Of a stretch of DNA of 64,000 bases, positions 1 through 12,829 are shown piece by piece. Source of the DNA: Gibbula magus (Eukaryota; Mollusca; Gastropoda; Trochida; Trochidae). The position numbers and the translations under genes are program-made. Under the pieces are notes generated by a model that worked only from the letters and a program-made list of their open reading frames with translations, was not told where the DNA came from and did not search any database. The stretch is from positions 33,894,086 to 33,958,085 of the forward strand of contig OW388296.1 in NCBI GenBank assembly GCA_936450465.1, written 5' to 3'. The first letter of the stretch is position 1. The number at the start of each line of letters is the position of its first letter.

Positions 1-3000
1 TCTTAATGAGTATGATTGATTCTAAAGATATTAAATTATTTTAATGACTATTACTTATTTGAAGTTTTAGTACTTTATTAATTATTCAGATAAATTTGTC
101 ATATTGTTTGAGGAGGACCTTAATGGCGGTTCTTTGTACCTAAGCATGGTCATATCTAAACGTGCACAACAGATTATATTGAGCACCATTATTTTTGCTC
201 ATTAGTACGATACTAATTGTAATATCATAGGCAGTTATCTAAACAATGGTTCAATGTCATTTTATTTAGGTTCAATCTTAATTCTGATGTTGAACTGTAT
301 TTACAATAGTCATCAATCACAAGTCATAACTGAAAATATGTTTGAGGATTTTGATAATATATCGTTCAAAGACAAGATATGTTTTTTTACAAAATTACCA
401 GTGCACGGAGTCTTGAAGCTGTTAGTCGTCCACCCATCTAGATCTGTTCCGAGATTTAACAAATATTAATGGATCTTGATTTATGACACATTCAACCCAA
501 AACAACAAACATATGTTGAAAATCGATGTTATAATCAAAATGGCGCACAATAATATAATATTCTTTTGTTGATCAAACCAGCCAATCCCAATTTTTAAAT
601 AAACACGTGCGAAGGTGTATTCCCGGAAAGCCGTCAATGACGTCACGTGATCAAACAATGATGTCACGCGATCAAATCACGTGATCCTGAACGGCAACCC
701 ATTAATAACGAACAAAAATAGTTCCAGTCGATATTCCATCAAGCTCACCTTTTCCCACCTGACAGTTCTTTGTCAACAAATGGTCCAAGGCAATGTTTTA
801 ATTAAGTGCTGTTACTTTTAATACATTGGTTTTAGTTTGTCTTTGATAAACTAGCTTCTTTGTACCTTAAAATATGGATATGAGTTATGATCGTACAGTT
901 ACCTTATCTTTGCAATGGTTAGGATAATGAAATAGCGAGTTTCAAGGTTTGACGTTTGGATGTTGCAAAATCAACAATATTTTTTAATCCGCATGGCAAA
1001 TTGGTGTTTTAGTGTACTTCGTCAAGATCTTGATAATAATATTTGATCTAAATGCAATTTTTATATTTATTTGTAAATTATTTCAAATCCACTTTTGTCA
1101 TCGTTTGAAAAATAGCGTACGAAATATCAAAGTAAATTTGAGCGGACATAAAAATCAATTTGCGAATCGACATGTATGTGTCTCTATAGTGACAAAGGAT
1201 ATAAAGTACATTAATAATTGTAACTTAAGACATATATTGAACATGCTTCGTTAATTCCGATAATCCACCTCGTGTTTCGCCAATGCAAAAATCAATGCCA
1301 TGCTTTTATGCCTTAATTTTGTAAAATATCAACTGTCGCGCCATCGAACCATGTAAGCTGTCAATATACTGACAAAGGTATATCAGCACGCACTGCATGA
1401 ACTTTGCACGAGAAGAACGTGCTCAGAGCCGGGGGATTGACAGGCTGAAAGATACATTTCCTTCCAGCTTAGCTGCAAATGCACGTGGCAAACTCATGTT
1501 AATTACATGGTACATTGACAGTCCAAAAGTACATTATCAAAGCTTATCTTCGCATGATGCTATTTAATGTACGAATTCCAGGGTATTTGCATATGTGAAT
1601 GAAGTTATCAAACTACAATGAATATATATTAATAAGACGCCCCCCTTGGGAGTGTCATTAAAATATCATGTTATCAACCATTCTTCTATATTTCCATATG
1701 ATTAAATCTTTTATATCGTATCAAATTTTCAGGTCGTTGACCGAACATTAACCGTTGTGTGACCACCCAAAACAAAGGGCGTGTTTCTTTAAAGATAAAG
1801 AAGTAATGTTTGAAGTAATACGATACCCACATTTTCAACTATAATGGGCAATTTACTTTTATGTGACTAGTAATGATAAATCCTTCTGTCAAGACACAAT
1901 TTGAACAGGAATCTCAGTATTTAGCATTTAGATGGCATGTATGGTTTCTAAACAGGCATTGACACTTTATATTTTAAGCGTTCTTAAAGCTCAAATATTT
2001 CAGGAATTTGTTTTAGTAGTGTGATATTTACGGCATTTTTGCGATTTTATCATCAGAACAATGCTTGATTTAAACTCTGACGATAAACATATGATATACT
2101 AGTTTATATTTATTTGATAAACAATTTAGAAATTTACAACCTCAAGATGACCTTTGACTAAAGACACGTGTCATTCAAAGTCACGAAAGGATCAATTAAA
2201 ATGAATGAATGTATGAATGTTGTGTCAAAAGTTCATACACGACAATACATTGTTCATACATTCATTCACAAACAAGAAAACATCAACAATATCGTTGATA
2301 TGATCATGCCGTTAATTAAATGTTTAACTCCCCGCAGGTCATATGTCATACAATAAACGAATTGTATATATAGTCATATCGGCCAATTCATAGTACACTA
2401 TTGATATGTTTCTTTCATTAGTTCGCCTTTGGTGTTTTCTCACCCAACAGAGTCCCACGCTTCGAACAAACGGCCAGTATCCGATCTCCCCATACACATA
2501 AATGAAACCGCCTCTATTCTCCCCTTTTATATATGTTCTATACGCACACTATGTTCTTCTGTTCTCACCAAAAGCGATAATATCTTTGATGGTACAATCC
2601 ACAATAAATGTTTATAGATCAAGATCCTAATTGACACTACATGTCAACAACTGTAAGTACTGTATAGAATCAAACATTAAAGCTTTTTAATGGCTTGACC
2701 ATCATAAAGATATTTCTTTATGTTGCATTATAGATTATATAGTAAGATTATAAATATAGATTATTAACGATACATCATGATTTCCTTCGGATGTTGTAAT
2801 AGGAGTTAGTTTGTTTCTTTACATAAACGTATTTTTAAATTGTTTTTTAATTAAATTTTAATATGCACTAAAACACGGCTGTAATTTATGTGAAACTTAA
2901 ATGACTCATAAAGAAGAACAGATGGAAATTGCAATTCAAAATACGAAAAATTCTAAATGATAATTTACATCAACGATGAATCAATTCTGTAACTGTTTCT

Positions 3001-3027
3001 TTGGTAATATCATTATATATTATTAAG
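1..3027. other. No gene seen
   Basis: AT-rich, no frame above 81 codons. Contains a TGACGTCA at 638-645 within two tandem GTCACGYGATCAAA words (about 642 and 663), and the inverted repeat at 2202-2268. Confidence 0.6.
2202..2268. repeat. 16-bp perfect inverted repeat
   Basis: TGAATGAATGTATGAA at 2202-2217 is the exact complement of TTCATACATTCATTCA at 2253-2268, with a 35-base loop that also contains a second GTTCATACA. Confidence 0.8.
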
Positions 3028-3101
3028 AAGCATTTATTTGACGCATTTAATTGAAGCATTTATTTGACGTATTTAATTGAAGCCTTTATTTGACGTCATA
3101 G
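3028..3101 (+). repeat. 26-bp tandem repeat, three units
   Basis: AAGCATTTATTTGACG begins at 3028 and 3054, with a variant at 3080; the third ends in a TGACGTCA-like TTGACGTCAT. Confidence 0.85.
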
Positions 3102-4592
3102 AACTAAAGCCCTCTTTGTCTCAAGTATCCGGGTTTTAAAAGTTCACCTTTGTATAAAAACTCATTCAAGTGGAATCCAGGTGCAAATCAATCGATACAT
3201 TCTACCTGGAAACCCAATCAAGCCTAGGCGGTCTCTTTGATATTGCTATCGGGCAAATGATATCAACTTAAAACGTCTCAAGTGTCTCTCCATGGTATCA
3301 AAGCAATGTATAACCTTTGTTCTTTCAAATGAAATAAACAATTTTCAAAACACACGTGTTTGTCAATGACCACGCGTGTTGCCAATAGCATCCACACAGG
3401 TACTTTGCAAAAAATCAATAACCCATTGAACAAAGCATGGACACAATACATAATGTATTGTCACAAGAAATCTTAACAATGTCCATCAAATATGATAAGA
3501 ATGTAATAATCTATAAAAGACGACTAACGTATCCTTATCTATTCAAACTCGACATGAATGTCAATTATCAATGAAATACACATCCTCCGTGACCTACAGC
3601 TGAGCACTGAGGAATGATATTGACAACGTTCGCGATGCATATTTCATTACTGTCAATACGAGCAAATAAAGAACTCATGTCGGTTTCAATGAATGTTGAT
3701 TGCTTCTTCTTAATGACCAATACAAGAGGTCATTGATTAGTAAAGGAAGAATTGGCGTCTTGGGGGAAATAAAATATATGAACTATGACTTTTATTTACA
3801 ATTTGCATCTCGCGCCAGTCAATCAACAGTTCAATAGTTAATCGTGTCGACACATCCCAATCCTAACTGATCCCTCCTGATCGTACCAGATGGCATTGAA
3901 TGACTTTTGGTATTGCTGATCAAATAAATGACTTTTTCCCCATAAAATTAATGGTAGAAGAGTTCATAATACTGGAAAGAGTTATTGTTCTTGCAGTACT
4001 AAGCGTAGTCTCAAGACAGTAAAATGTAGGAGAATTGCAACAGAATAATAGAATAGGCAGAAACATTGCCCCCTTTAGAGGATACGCAAGTCATTTCTTC
4101 CCACAAAACATATGTCAGTTAGAGATGTAAAAGGATTTTTCATTTGATAGAAAATAGTAGTAATAGTAGTGGTAGTAGTTGTAGTAGTAGTAGGAGAAGT
4201 AGGAGTAGTAGTAAAATGCAAAATTTCACACTCCCTTAAATTATTGAACGTCATTTCTTAATGCATTACGGCGTCTTTGGAGTAGTAGTAGTAGTAGTAA
4301 TAGTAGTAGTAGTAATAGTAGTAGTAGTAGTAGTAGTAGTAACAGTAGTAGTAGTAGTAGTAGTCGTCGTCGTCGTCGTAGCAGTAGTAGTAGTAGTAAT
4401 AGTAGTAGTAGTAGTAATAGTAGTAGTAGTAATAGTAGCAGTAATAGTAGTAGTAATAGTAGTAGTAGTAGTAATAGTAGTAGTAGTAATAGTAGTAGTA
4501 GTAAATGTAGTAGTAGTTGTAGTAGTAGTAGTAGTAATAGTAGTAGTTGTAGTAGTAGTAGTAGTAGTAGTAGTAGTAATAGTAGCAGCAGC

Positions 4593-4668
<76 letters not shown>

Positions 4669-5137
4669 AAATGCAAAATGCCACACTCCCTTAAATTATT
4701 GAACGTCATTTCTTAATGCATTACGGCGTCTTTGGATGGAATTTCTGGTCACAGTATACCAGAAAAACGTCAGATCAAATTTCCAAGAACTAACAGTATT
4801 TGCTTCAACATTAATTCGATATTCTACTTTAATAAACGCGTGTATTCTGATGTGTTTTTCACGTTCATATAAATACTTGATATTGTTAAGAGAACTGTCA
4901 ATAATGTGCTACAGTCGCAGGAAGTTATTGGTAAAAAACAATTATTGCCACGTGTTTCTTTATCACCATCATGTGACCGGCGTGTACGCACAAGGCGCGC
5001 GATTTTCCCGAACCGGCGAAGATATTGACATCAATCACCACATCAATCAAAAGTACCAAGCCTTTTGATGCGATTGTCAATTTATAAATTGAAATATTTT
5101 AACTTGTTTTTAATGTACACTAGTTTAGTTTTTTATA
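3102..5137. other. No gene seen apart from the TAG array
   Basis: A frame at 4736-5068 (110 codons) has no recognisable motif or coding bias and overlaps the duplicated flank of the array; not called. Confidence 0.55.
4150..4735 (+). repeat. TAG trinucleotide array with duplicated 68-bp flank
   Basis: A short TAG tract (4153-4213) is followed by a 68-bp unit (4213-4280) with CACACTCCCTTAAATTATTG and ATGCATTACGGCGTC. A 390-bp TAG tract with TAA, TCG and TTG interruptions (4281-4668) follows, then a second copy of the same 68-bp unit (4669-4735), differing at two bases. The long polyleucine, polytyrosine, polyvaline and polythreonine frames are consequences of the repeat. Confidence 0.93.
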
Positions 5138-5735
5138 ATAACTGTTATTCCCCGCCATGAGTTTAGTGCAAAGCGAATGTCAGGTTCAAAGTATTCGGCT
5201 CCGATGATTTTGTGACCTTGGCCTTCAACTCAAGGTCAAACTAGCTAGCCTTTGAAAGTTTATCCTTGTTAGCCTCGTATCGCAACAATTCTTTTTATGT
5301 AACAAGACCTCTCATAGGGAGGTTATTCGATTTTGGTGACCTTGACATCATTTCCAAGGTCAAAATGAAGCTTTGAAGTTTTTTTACATTGTATGTTAAG
5401 CGCGATGTCTCAATAAGGGTTCACTGGGATTTTCTATTTGTTGTCAAGGTCACAGCAAATCATTGGATATTAAGCATGGAACCGTCCATGTTAAGTTTGT
5501 CAGAGTGACCTTGACATTGTGTTCAAGTTCACAGTGTACATGTTTTTGGAAAATAGTTTTGAGTTTCAACTTCTAAACCGAAACATATCAAGGAAATTAA
5601 ACTTGATCATGTTTCAGCTGGCATCTAGCTTCCTATTAGACTATAGCTATATAGTATCTCTAATTCCCTTTCTCTTTTTTTAAATGAATAATTTGCGGCG
5701 GGGATCATGTTACTTTAGTAACAGTTAATTGATTT
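5138..5735. mobile_element. Diverged element with GACCTTGAC/AAGGTCA motifs
   Basis: CTGTTATTCCCCGCC at the left and GGCGGGGATCATGTTAC with TAACAGTT at the right form degraded inverted ends. At least six TGACCTTG or AAGGTCA words lie between. The repeated AGGTCA half-sites look like nuclear-receptor sites, but are more likely a feature of the repeat. Confidence 0.4.
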
Positions 5736-8130
5736 TTTTAATCTTTTGATTGTCGTTGAAGATGGATTATGTTTCCCACTATTTCTTGTCATCGCGAGTT
5801 TTGTAACGATAGTTCTGTTACCTGTTACCTGTTTGTTTTTAATGACGTCATAGCTTGGCAGCGACGTCTTGGACAATAGTTCCGCTCCATCGACTTGTGA
5901 TTGTCAAATGTTTAAAAACAAACATCAAAGTTCATATGAATCAAAATGTAATAATATGCTTGCTTTTGGTTTAAGAAGATCACACAGCATAAACAACATG
6001 CTGAAAGCATCATACCGTAATTCTTCCTTAATTTCGCCCCCTCTATAAGTTCGCCCAACTAAGATCATCTGACAGCCTTTTTTCAAAATACCTTTCCAAA
6101 TTTCGACATTGTACCAGAAGTTCAGTACTGACAAATTAAAAATTCGACCACATTCCAAATTTTGAAAACAAATTATTTACAGCCATGATAAACAATCGTC
6201 TTGTGATTTCTTTTCAGTGAGTTTTATGAGAAAAACACGTATTTTTTATTACACAAATTTTGGGAAATGTTTTAACTTGATCACGCTTGTCACAATACAT
6301 TCTAATCTATAGGTGTATTTTCACACTTCCCAATTTATTCACTTACTGTACTTATGACATACCTTTATTAAGAATAATGTTACCATATTATCCATTATCA
6401 ATGATTTCATTTTTCGTAAATGAAAAGGCAGCAATCACTTCCGTGTGAGGCTATAAATATATATCACTTAGACTGTCAACACAGTAATGCTATACTATGA
6501 ATAGAGTTTGTATTGAATTTTCTGATTGGCTAAGAGAAGGGAAGTCCCAAAGTTAACCAATAATAAGGCTTGTAACATCTGGATGTTTGCTGGGGAGACT
6601 TGAAACAGTCACATGACTAATGATAAGTTTTGTAACATCTGGATGTTTTCTGGGGAGACTTGAAACAGTCAATTGACCTAGTTCATTAAAGTCTGCAGTG
6701 AAGTCACTGGAATAGTCTATTTTGAGTAGGGATGACTGCAGGGGATGTTTTTTGCCTTTCCATTTTGATAAGTCAATTTACTTATCAAATGGATATTGTT
6801 GGAATATTATGACAGATGTTAGCTCATACTTACAAATATATTTCAGTTTTAAAAATCTGAATATGTAATAAATTGTTTCAAAGTTTTGTGACTTGTTAAT
6901 CCCTACATACAAATAGACTCAACCAAACACCAAGAGAGACGACTGTCCACTATCGTAGATAATCAGAACCATATATGTTGATGTATATGTTTCAAAATAT
7001 TACCAATAATTGGTTTGCATGAATTAAGCCTTTCAAAGTAATATAATTATTCAGCTGTCATTGTTTATGTTCGTAATTTCTTGCAAAGCAAGCTTGTTGA
7101 TATATTCTACTTGATTGTCACGCAATGCCGTTTCAAAAAAAGTTGACTGAGAAAATATGCTTCTTAACTTGACTTGTATAGCAACAGACAATGGTTCATA
7201 TTATAATTTATTGATGAATTTTACACATAGGAATCTGAACTAATGCAAAAATAGTTAGGATTGGTGTATTGTTTTTTCTCAGTTCTTGGTGATACGCTTG
7301 CTAGAAGGGAATTCCGTAATGACGATAGTCTGCTGTGATTGGTTTATACTAATATAGCAACCAATCAGATTGTACTTCCTTTGAAAACATGTGGACAGCC
7401 AGCGATGCGAGACATGCACGCTAAAGCTAAATTACGATTCATATCATTTCAAATTTCCTGATCTATTTTGTCAAGTCTAAGAACATAACAATTCAACTCC
7501 AAATTATTATTGTTTTATTTCCTGGTACACAATTTAAAATCCAAATGACATTCAAATTTCACAGAAAAAATAAATTGAGAATCGTGGCTTCGCCGATCGT
7601 AACTTGTCTTCTGAAGTAAAAAAATGGTGCATTAGTTCATTATATGAATAAAATTACCATATACAAACATAATTAAAAGTTTTATGCTAACTAATATTTA
7701 CGAAGTGTGTAACCTTCTTTTTCAAATTGGTTTTAAACATTTATATGAAAATCTAAAATTTCGACAAAGATGGCGCACAAACGAAGGTGAGTGGTGATAA
7801 TTTCGACCGTGAACATTTCGTTAAAATATTTGGAAAATTTGAGGGTCGAAATTATGGAAGAATTACGGTACTCGAAAGTTGTATTTACTGTCATATTTCG
7901 ACGACAAGACCGGGATCATTCTTAAACACATACTATGCCCCTTGTGGCGCCTTAATAAGGCCCCAAAGCACGCATATTTCTCAGACATATTTAACAGGAT
8001 GACGCTTTAGAACAACAATTTTGCAATTTGAATTTACAAATTACTTCGTTTTGATTGATTACTTTGAAGTTGATATTGTTTATTACTTGAAAGCAAAATA
8101 TCACAATACTTCAATAATGTCATGTGCTAC
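5736..8130. other. No gene seen
   Basis: Holds only the 60-bp duplication at 6557-6676. Frames up to 77 codons lack coding character. Confidence 0.55.
6557..6676 (+). repeat. 60-bp tandem duplication
   Basis: TGTAACATCTGGATGTTT starts at 6571 and again at 6631, with GGGGAGACTTGAAACAGTCA in both; only a handful of differences. Confidence 0.88.
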
Positions 8131-8427
8131 TCACAGGTGTCGCTTCACATGGCGTGTGGTCAATTTCATTTGGTATCTTGTATTGAATATAAATGGACAC
8201 AACAACATGGAAAGATAAAATTTATACCTGAAACGACAATATAAATTGTATGCTTCATTATGTTGATACATATAATTTTCACGCAACGTTAATCTAATTA
8301 ATGAATTCATTTTTAAATATTCAAGCTTTGTAAACGCATCCTTCCGGAAATTTCGAACTTCATAAACAGTTTTCACACTAAAGTAACTGCATTGATGATT
8401 AAAGCAAAGGTGACATCTGCAGGTCAA
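8131..8427 (-). other. Exon-like minus-strand fragment
   Basis: The frame holds YFSVKTVYEVRNFRKDAF. A pyrimidine-rich stretch ending ATCAATGCAG could be a splice acceptor before TTACTTTAG. It lies downstream, on the same strand, of the fragments at 8499 and 9550. No family was recognised; chance is quite possible. Confidence 0.2.
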
Positions 8428-8498
8428 ATGTAATTATATTAAAACCTCAATGGTATAAACTCAACCATCCAGCAAATAACATAATTTAATACAATCAC

Positions 8499-8667
8499 TT
8501 AAATACGCTTGGGAATAACCGGATACCCATCAAACTTGTCATATGAACTTGAATGACCAATCACCATTAAAAAGTCGCCTTTGTCATTTATACAAAACTT
8601 CACTCGCTTTATGACGTTTAGATCTCCCATTAAAATTTTGTGTTTGGTTAACTGAAAACTGAAGAAT
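8499..8667 (-). other. Exon-like minus-strand fragment with stop
   Basis: After TTATTCTTCAGTTTTCAG, a plausible acceptor, the frame reads LTKHKILMGDLNVIKRVKFC and closes with DGYPVIPKRI and a stop at 8499. Composition is more protein-like than its surroundings. If real it would be a terminal exon of the minus-strand unit at 8.1-10.3 kb. Confidence 0.28.
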
Positions 8668-9087
8668 AATAACGGTGTATATAATTGAACAATAATGCAA
8701 GAAAAAATGTTTGCAAAATTCTTTTGTTTCATCCAACAAAACACATGCTCTGTTGTTTCAGCGGCCTTTAAACAACATCATTAAGATGTTGTTTGGAGAC
8801 ACTTGGAAAAGTAAGGCAAAGGTTAAGTTTAGAACTTGGTTATACATATTTGAGAAGATTCTCGCCGAATTCTAATGTTACTTTTACCTAATTGACAAAA
8901 ACTCAAGGTTAACGCGTACTTTCACTCTCGAATTTTCAACAGATGCTTAACAGTAGTTTTTGTCCCTAATGCTTATATAGTCTTCAATATAAAACAAATT
9001 GCATTTATATGACGCACGAATACAACACTTTATATATCGTAGCAGGCACGCACGAGGATAATTATCACGGTCGTGTGTTTGTTTAGA

Positions 9088-9114
9088 TGACGTCATACCT
9101 CCGGAATGACGTCA
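9088..9114. promoter_or_regulatory. Pair of CRE palindromes
   Basis: TGACGTCA at 9088-9095 and 9107-9114, 19 bases apart. TGACGTCA-like words recur in several repeats of this window, so functional meaning is doubtful. Confidence 0.25.
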
Positions 9115-9549
9115 TTGGGAACTGGGATGTATATCGCATGTCTTAGGAAAATCACGATTCCACTTTTTCAGCTGGTAAAGTAGATTTTAATTAGGAGCTT
9201 TTTAATGCGAGTCAAAATGTTAAACAGATTTGCTGCAACAGCTTACAGCGAACTGTCAAACAAAGATTACGTCATAGATCACGTGATGTAAACATACAAT
9301 GTCAATTCCAATACACAAGACACGTCATTATGTGAAACTAAGAGGCATGTATATTTGCTGTTGTAGCACTTAAAGGTCAATCTTAACGTTTCCATACGCG
9401 TATTTGGTTTGAAAACATTGCACATCTCCACCAAGCGGCAGAGAGAAACGATACCAAAACAATTCAAAATATGTTAATTCACGATTGATAGATATGACTG
9501 ATTGTAACACCATTGCTCTTAACGTCTATTAAATGTAACTTGTAATTGT

Positions 9550-9825
9550 TTAAACATTATCTGTTCGTGTTTCGGATAAAATGGTTTTTAAAAATCGTTG
9601 TTTTGAAATCCCCTTAATCCTGAGAGATAGGAGAGTGACATATGGTTTTCTTGCTGTTTTAATGATATCCAACAGCAACGATACATCATCGTTGTAAAGT
9701 CCAAGAAGGTTCATTATACCAACAACACCTTGAACTAACATAATATCCATATTCAATAAAATTTTGAAATACAAAAAATTTAGATATCAATTTCAGCCCC
9801 ACGTGTGTTTGAACAAATAGTTATC
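9550..9825 (-). pseudogene. Exon-like fragment, duplicated at 22.8 kb
   Basis: The minus-strand frame reads GVVGIMNLLGLYNDDVSLLL, then IIKTARKPYVTLLSL. The related region at 22768-23035 translates, with breaks, to YVIGINKLLGIKFVDASLL and VIKQARIAVFDSL, so some similarity is kept at protein level. That suggests an old duplicated coding exon, but I do not recognise the family. The frame ends without a visible partner exon. Confidence 0.4.
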
Positions 9826-9880
9826 ATCAAAAACTGTGGTGCCGCCTTTGTGATATATTGTTTTGGCAGTATAGATATTG

Positions 9881-10153
9881 CACAATGCCCTCCGACATGA
9901 CAACACAATTCTATGACGTCGTATACATGATGACGTCACACTGCTATTACAGCAACGCTCTGGAAGTCAAATGACAGTGCTGCTCTCAGAGGTGTACACA
10001 TTTCATTGAAACGTTATGAATGAGGATTTTGGATGATAAATAGAATCTCACCCTCGTATCTTCTGATATCAAATATATCAACACACATTGAAACATGTAA
10101 AAATATGTGTAACTTTTATCAACTCGTGTTGATATATTTGATATTAGTAGACA
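9881..10153. mobile_element. Fold-back element, family 3
   Basis: Inverted arms at 10065-10084 (GATATCAAATATATCAACAC) and 10126-10145 match at 19 of 20. The preceding 180 bases, with a GATGACGTCACA and GATAAATAGAATCTCACC, match the element at 15.3-15.6 kb loosely. It sits between two blocks that are contiguous in the related region at 22.8-23.3 kb, so it probably inserted there. Confidence 0.6.
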
Positions 10154-10189
10154 CTTGGGTTAGATTACATATAGATTAAAGTATCATAA

Positions 10190-10320
10190 TCTCATGGATG
10201 AAATGTTGTAAATCTCTTCACAACACTCAAAATCTACTTTGTCCGGCAGAATGTTTTAAAATTGTGTTTGACTTTGTTGAGGATTTAGTATCGTTTCTTT
10301 TCTCCCTCAGTGTGTTTAGG
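10190..10320 (-). pseudogene. Upstream block of the duplicated minus-strand unit
   Basis: Matches 23058-23210, with the shared word TCCGGCAG as anchor. The minus strand reads ILNKVKHNFKTFC against IFNGVKNEILLPEKDDF in the second copy, with a stop in this copy. The fold-back element at 9881 and the MITE at 10331 flank it. Confidence 0.35.
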
Positions 10321-10330
10321 TCGATACATC

Positions 10331-10686
10331 TTAAAGGGGCAGTATCACGTTTTTTCGCTCAAATGAGTCGATGAAATGAATTTGAAAAATATTTGTTTTC
10401 CAATAGTAAAACACCCTTCTCTCTTCGGAAAATCCAGTTAAAAATGAGTGTATATGGTTCGGTAAAGCAATCGTTTTTGTAATTCGAAATAATAAATTGT
10501 GTTCACAATAAAATGGTAATACAATTTTTGCTTTAAACGCAACACCGTTATTATCACTACGGATAATTGGTTTGTGTAATTAGATGTTTAACCCTCTAAA
10601 TTTAAACTTAAAGGACAGGGACTATCTTAAAAATGGGAAATTTGAAAAAAATACATTTTGCAAAAAAATGTGCTACAGCCCCTTCA
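10331..10686. mobile_element. MITE family 2, complete copy
   Basis: 356 bp with imperfect terminal inverted repeats: TTAAAGGGGCAGTATCACG at the left, and GTGCTACAGCCCCTT at the right, whose complement is AAGGGGCTGTAGCAC. Inside are TTTAACCCTCTAAATTT and an AACACCGTTATTATCAC block shared, inverted, with 38.7-38.95 kb. Confidence 0.75.
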
Positions 10687-12547
10687 ACCTTGCCTCGGTT
10701 ACCATACAGTATTCCTGAATCCACACTAACTTAAGTTACACTACCGTCACTTATACTTATAGCGATACCAATTCAATAAGTAATACATAGAATATCAACA
10801 CCATCAATACCAGTATCAATGCTGTAGCAACAACACCATTAGAATAAACCAACAGCATTATAAACCAACAACTGGATCGCACGCCTTTGCAAAGGTCAAA
10901 AACTGGGACGCTTGAGTATGATTGTCGTGAGTGTTTGTATTTTGTAGCATGATTATTTACTTATGTAAGATATAGTGTCGCATTCCAAAGGTTTATGTAA
11001 TGGTGACTTATCACGTGTTTTGAAGAATTATCTATTCATGCGATTACTAATGGTGGGATATGAAATTTAAGCTTTTTTAAAGAACATTTAAAAATACTAT
11101 TTAAAATACTACAGTTTCATAAATTTCTTCATAGATATTGTCCGAATGTTATTGAAAATCAAACATGTAAACGCCATGGAAATAACATATTTACAACACA
11201 TATTTCAACGGATATGAAGTTGAAATTCTTCAAAAGTATTCATGTGATAGAATCATTGACCAGTAGAAATGAAAGTGTTTGCAAACTGGTCATCTTGTCT
11301 TTATTTATGTACAAGCCCATGCAAACAGATGTCTGAATGTAACCTGACAGCGGTTGAGAGTGATCGTAATATAATCTTACCGCGGTAGAGAGAGACCAGA
11401 ATGGAATTTGACCGCAGTGGGGAGCGATCAAACTGCAATCTGACCGCGGTTGTGAGCTATCCCACTGCTATTTAAGCACTGTTGAGAAAAATAAGACCGT
11501 GGTCGACTGTCAGATCGCAATCTGACTGCGGTTGAGCGCGTTCCCACTGCGTTCTGACCGCGGTAGATACCGATCAGGATATCAGCATCCCCTGTTAACC
11601 ACGTGTCTACTGCATGTATTTATGCAGAAATAATTGTTTAACGAGAATGATAGAACATTATAAAGAAATAGATAGAAAATTATATATTATTTTGCCTTAC
11701 TGTACGTTATTTCTTAGTACAGTGAAGTGATATCGATTTATTTTTCTAATACATGATTCTAAGGTCAATATCTACATGAGCTATGATTTTTGAGAATTAT
11801 TGATGCATTCTGTTGAAGCCAAATGCAGTAAAATGTGGCACAAAACATTAAACAATAACACATAACATTTTCCCAAGTTTAATGTTGCAGTTGTTCCCAT
11901 TATAATGGTTATATGGTTAATGGTGCAAAATGATGTATGTGCTTATTTGTAGCTTTTAAAAGCATATATTGCTAAATGAATTATTTCCCTAACTAATTTT
12001 GTCAGGTAAATAAATATCTTATTACCAGGCAGTTCTCACAACAATGGATCAACCATTCTCAACGATGAATGTAATTTACCATTTTAAGAAGTCGAGCTAT
12101 TACCTAACTCGACTATTACCACAATAAACTATTTGAAACAATGTCATGTGCCTTTAAATTTATTATTAATGTGTGCTGTATTGTGTTGACCCATTAAAAT
12201 TCTTTTGAATTTTTTAACAAAAATATGCATGTTCTGCAGTTGTTAATATTGTAAATGTCGTTCAAATCTAAAATGAAATTTGTAGGAAATGTACATTTAG
12301 ATATTCCAAGCTGAATAAGGTACATAACTTATTCATGAATAATCATAAAATATTGATTATGTAAATCTTTTATCACACAATGCCAAACTAGCAATTACGA
12401 GATCGGTTTGAATAGCTAGCTAAAAGAAACATAGTTCGTTTTCTTTATGCTTTGTATTTCAAAAGCTTTTGAAATATTCTTTTGGTTAAGAAGTTGACGC
12501 TGATGTAGTCTGAGAAGACGAAAGATTTCATGATCCTATTTCTAAAC
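10687..12547. other. No gene seen apart from the CCGCGG minisatellite
   Basis: 10740-10870 is rich in CAAC/ATCA words; the rest is unremarkable AT-rich DNA. Confidence 0.55.
11340..11585 (+). repeat. 32-bp degenerate minisatellite with CCGCGG cores
   Basis: CTGACCGCGGTTGAG-like starts fall at about 11344, 11376, 11408, 11440 and 11472 (32 bases apart), then at 11522 and 11554. Units end in GATC(C)CACTGC-like words. Unusually GC-rich for this window. Confidence 0.8.
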
Positions 12548-12829
12548 TACCGTCCAAAAGAAAGTATACCATCACTTTGACAAGTAATTAAAAAAACATC
12601 AAAGGCAAGTTAGACACATTTATTGAAATATTTAATAAGAGCTTTCAATTATGCATAAACTAAATGTAAACACATTACATCGATAGCAAACAATAACATG
12701 TAAAATGGACAAAAAAACACTGGGAGTTGTAAAATGGGATTTCAAAATGTATCCGTACACAGAACGTTATTTACAACAAAATGTATACACTGTTGAGTCA
12801 CTGGATCTTGCTTTAATATCGCAGAGTAT

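Noticed and set aside
4241..4716. Four overlapping long frames of single-residue repeats on both strands
   Set aside because: They are translations of a TAG trinucleotide array and contain no non-repeat coding sequence.
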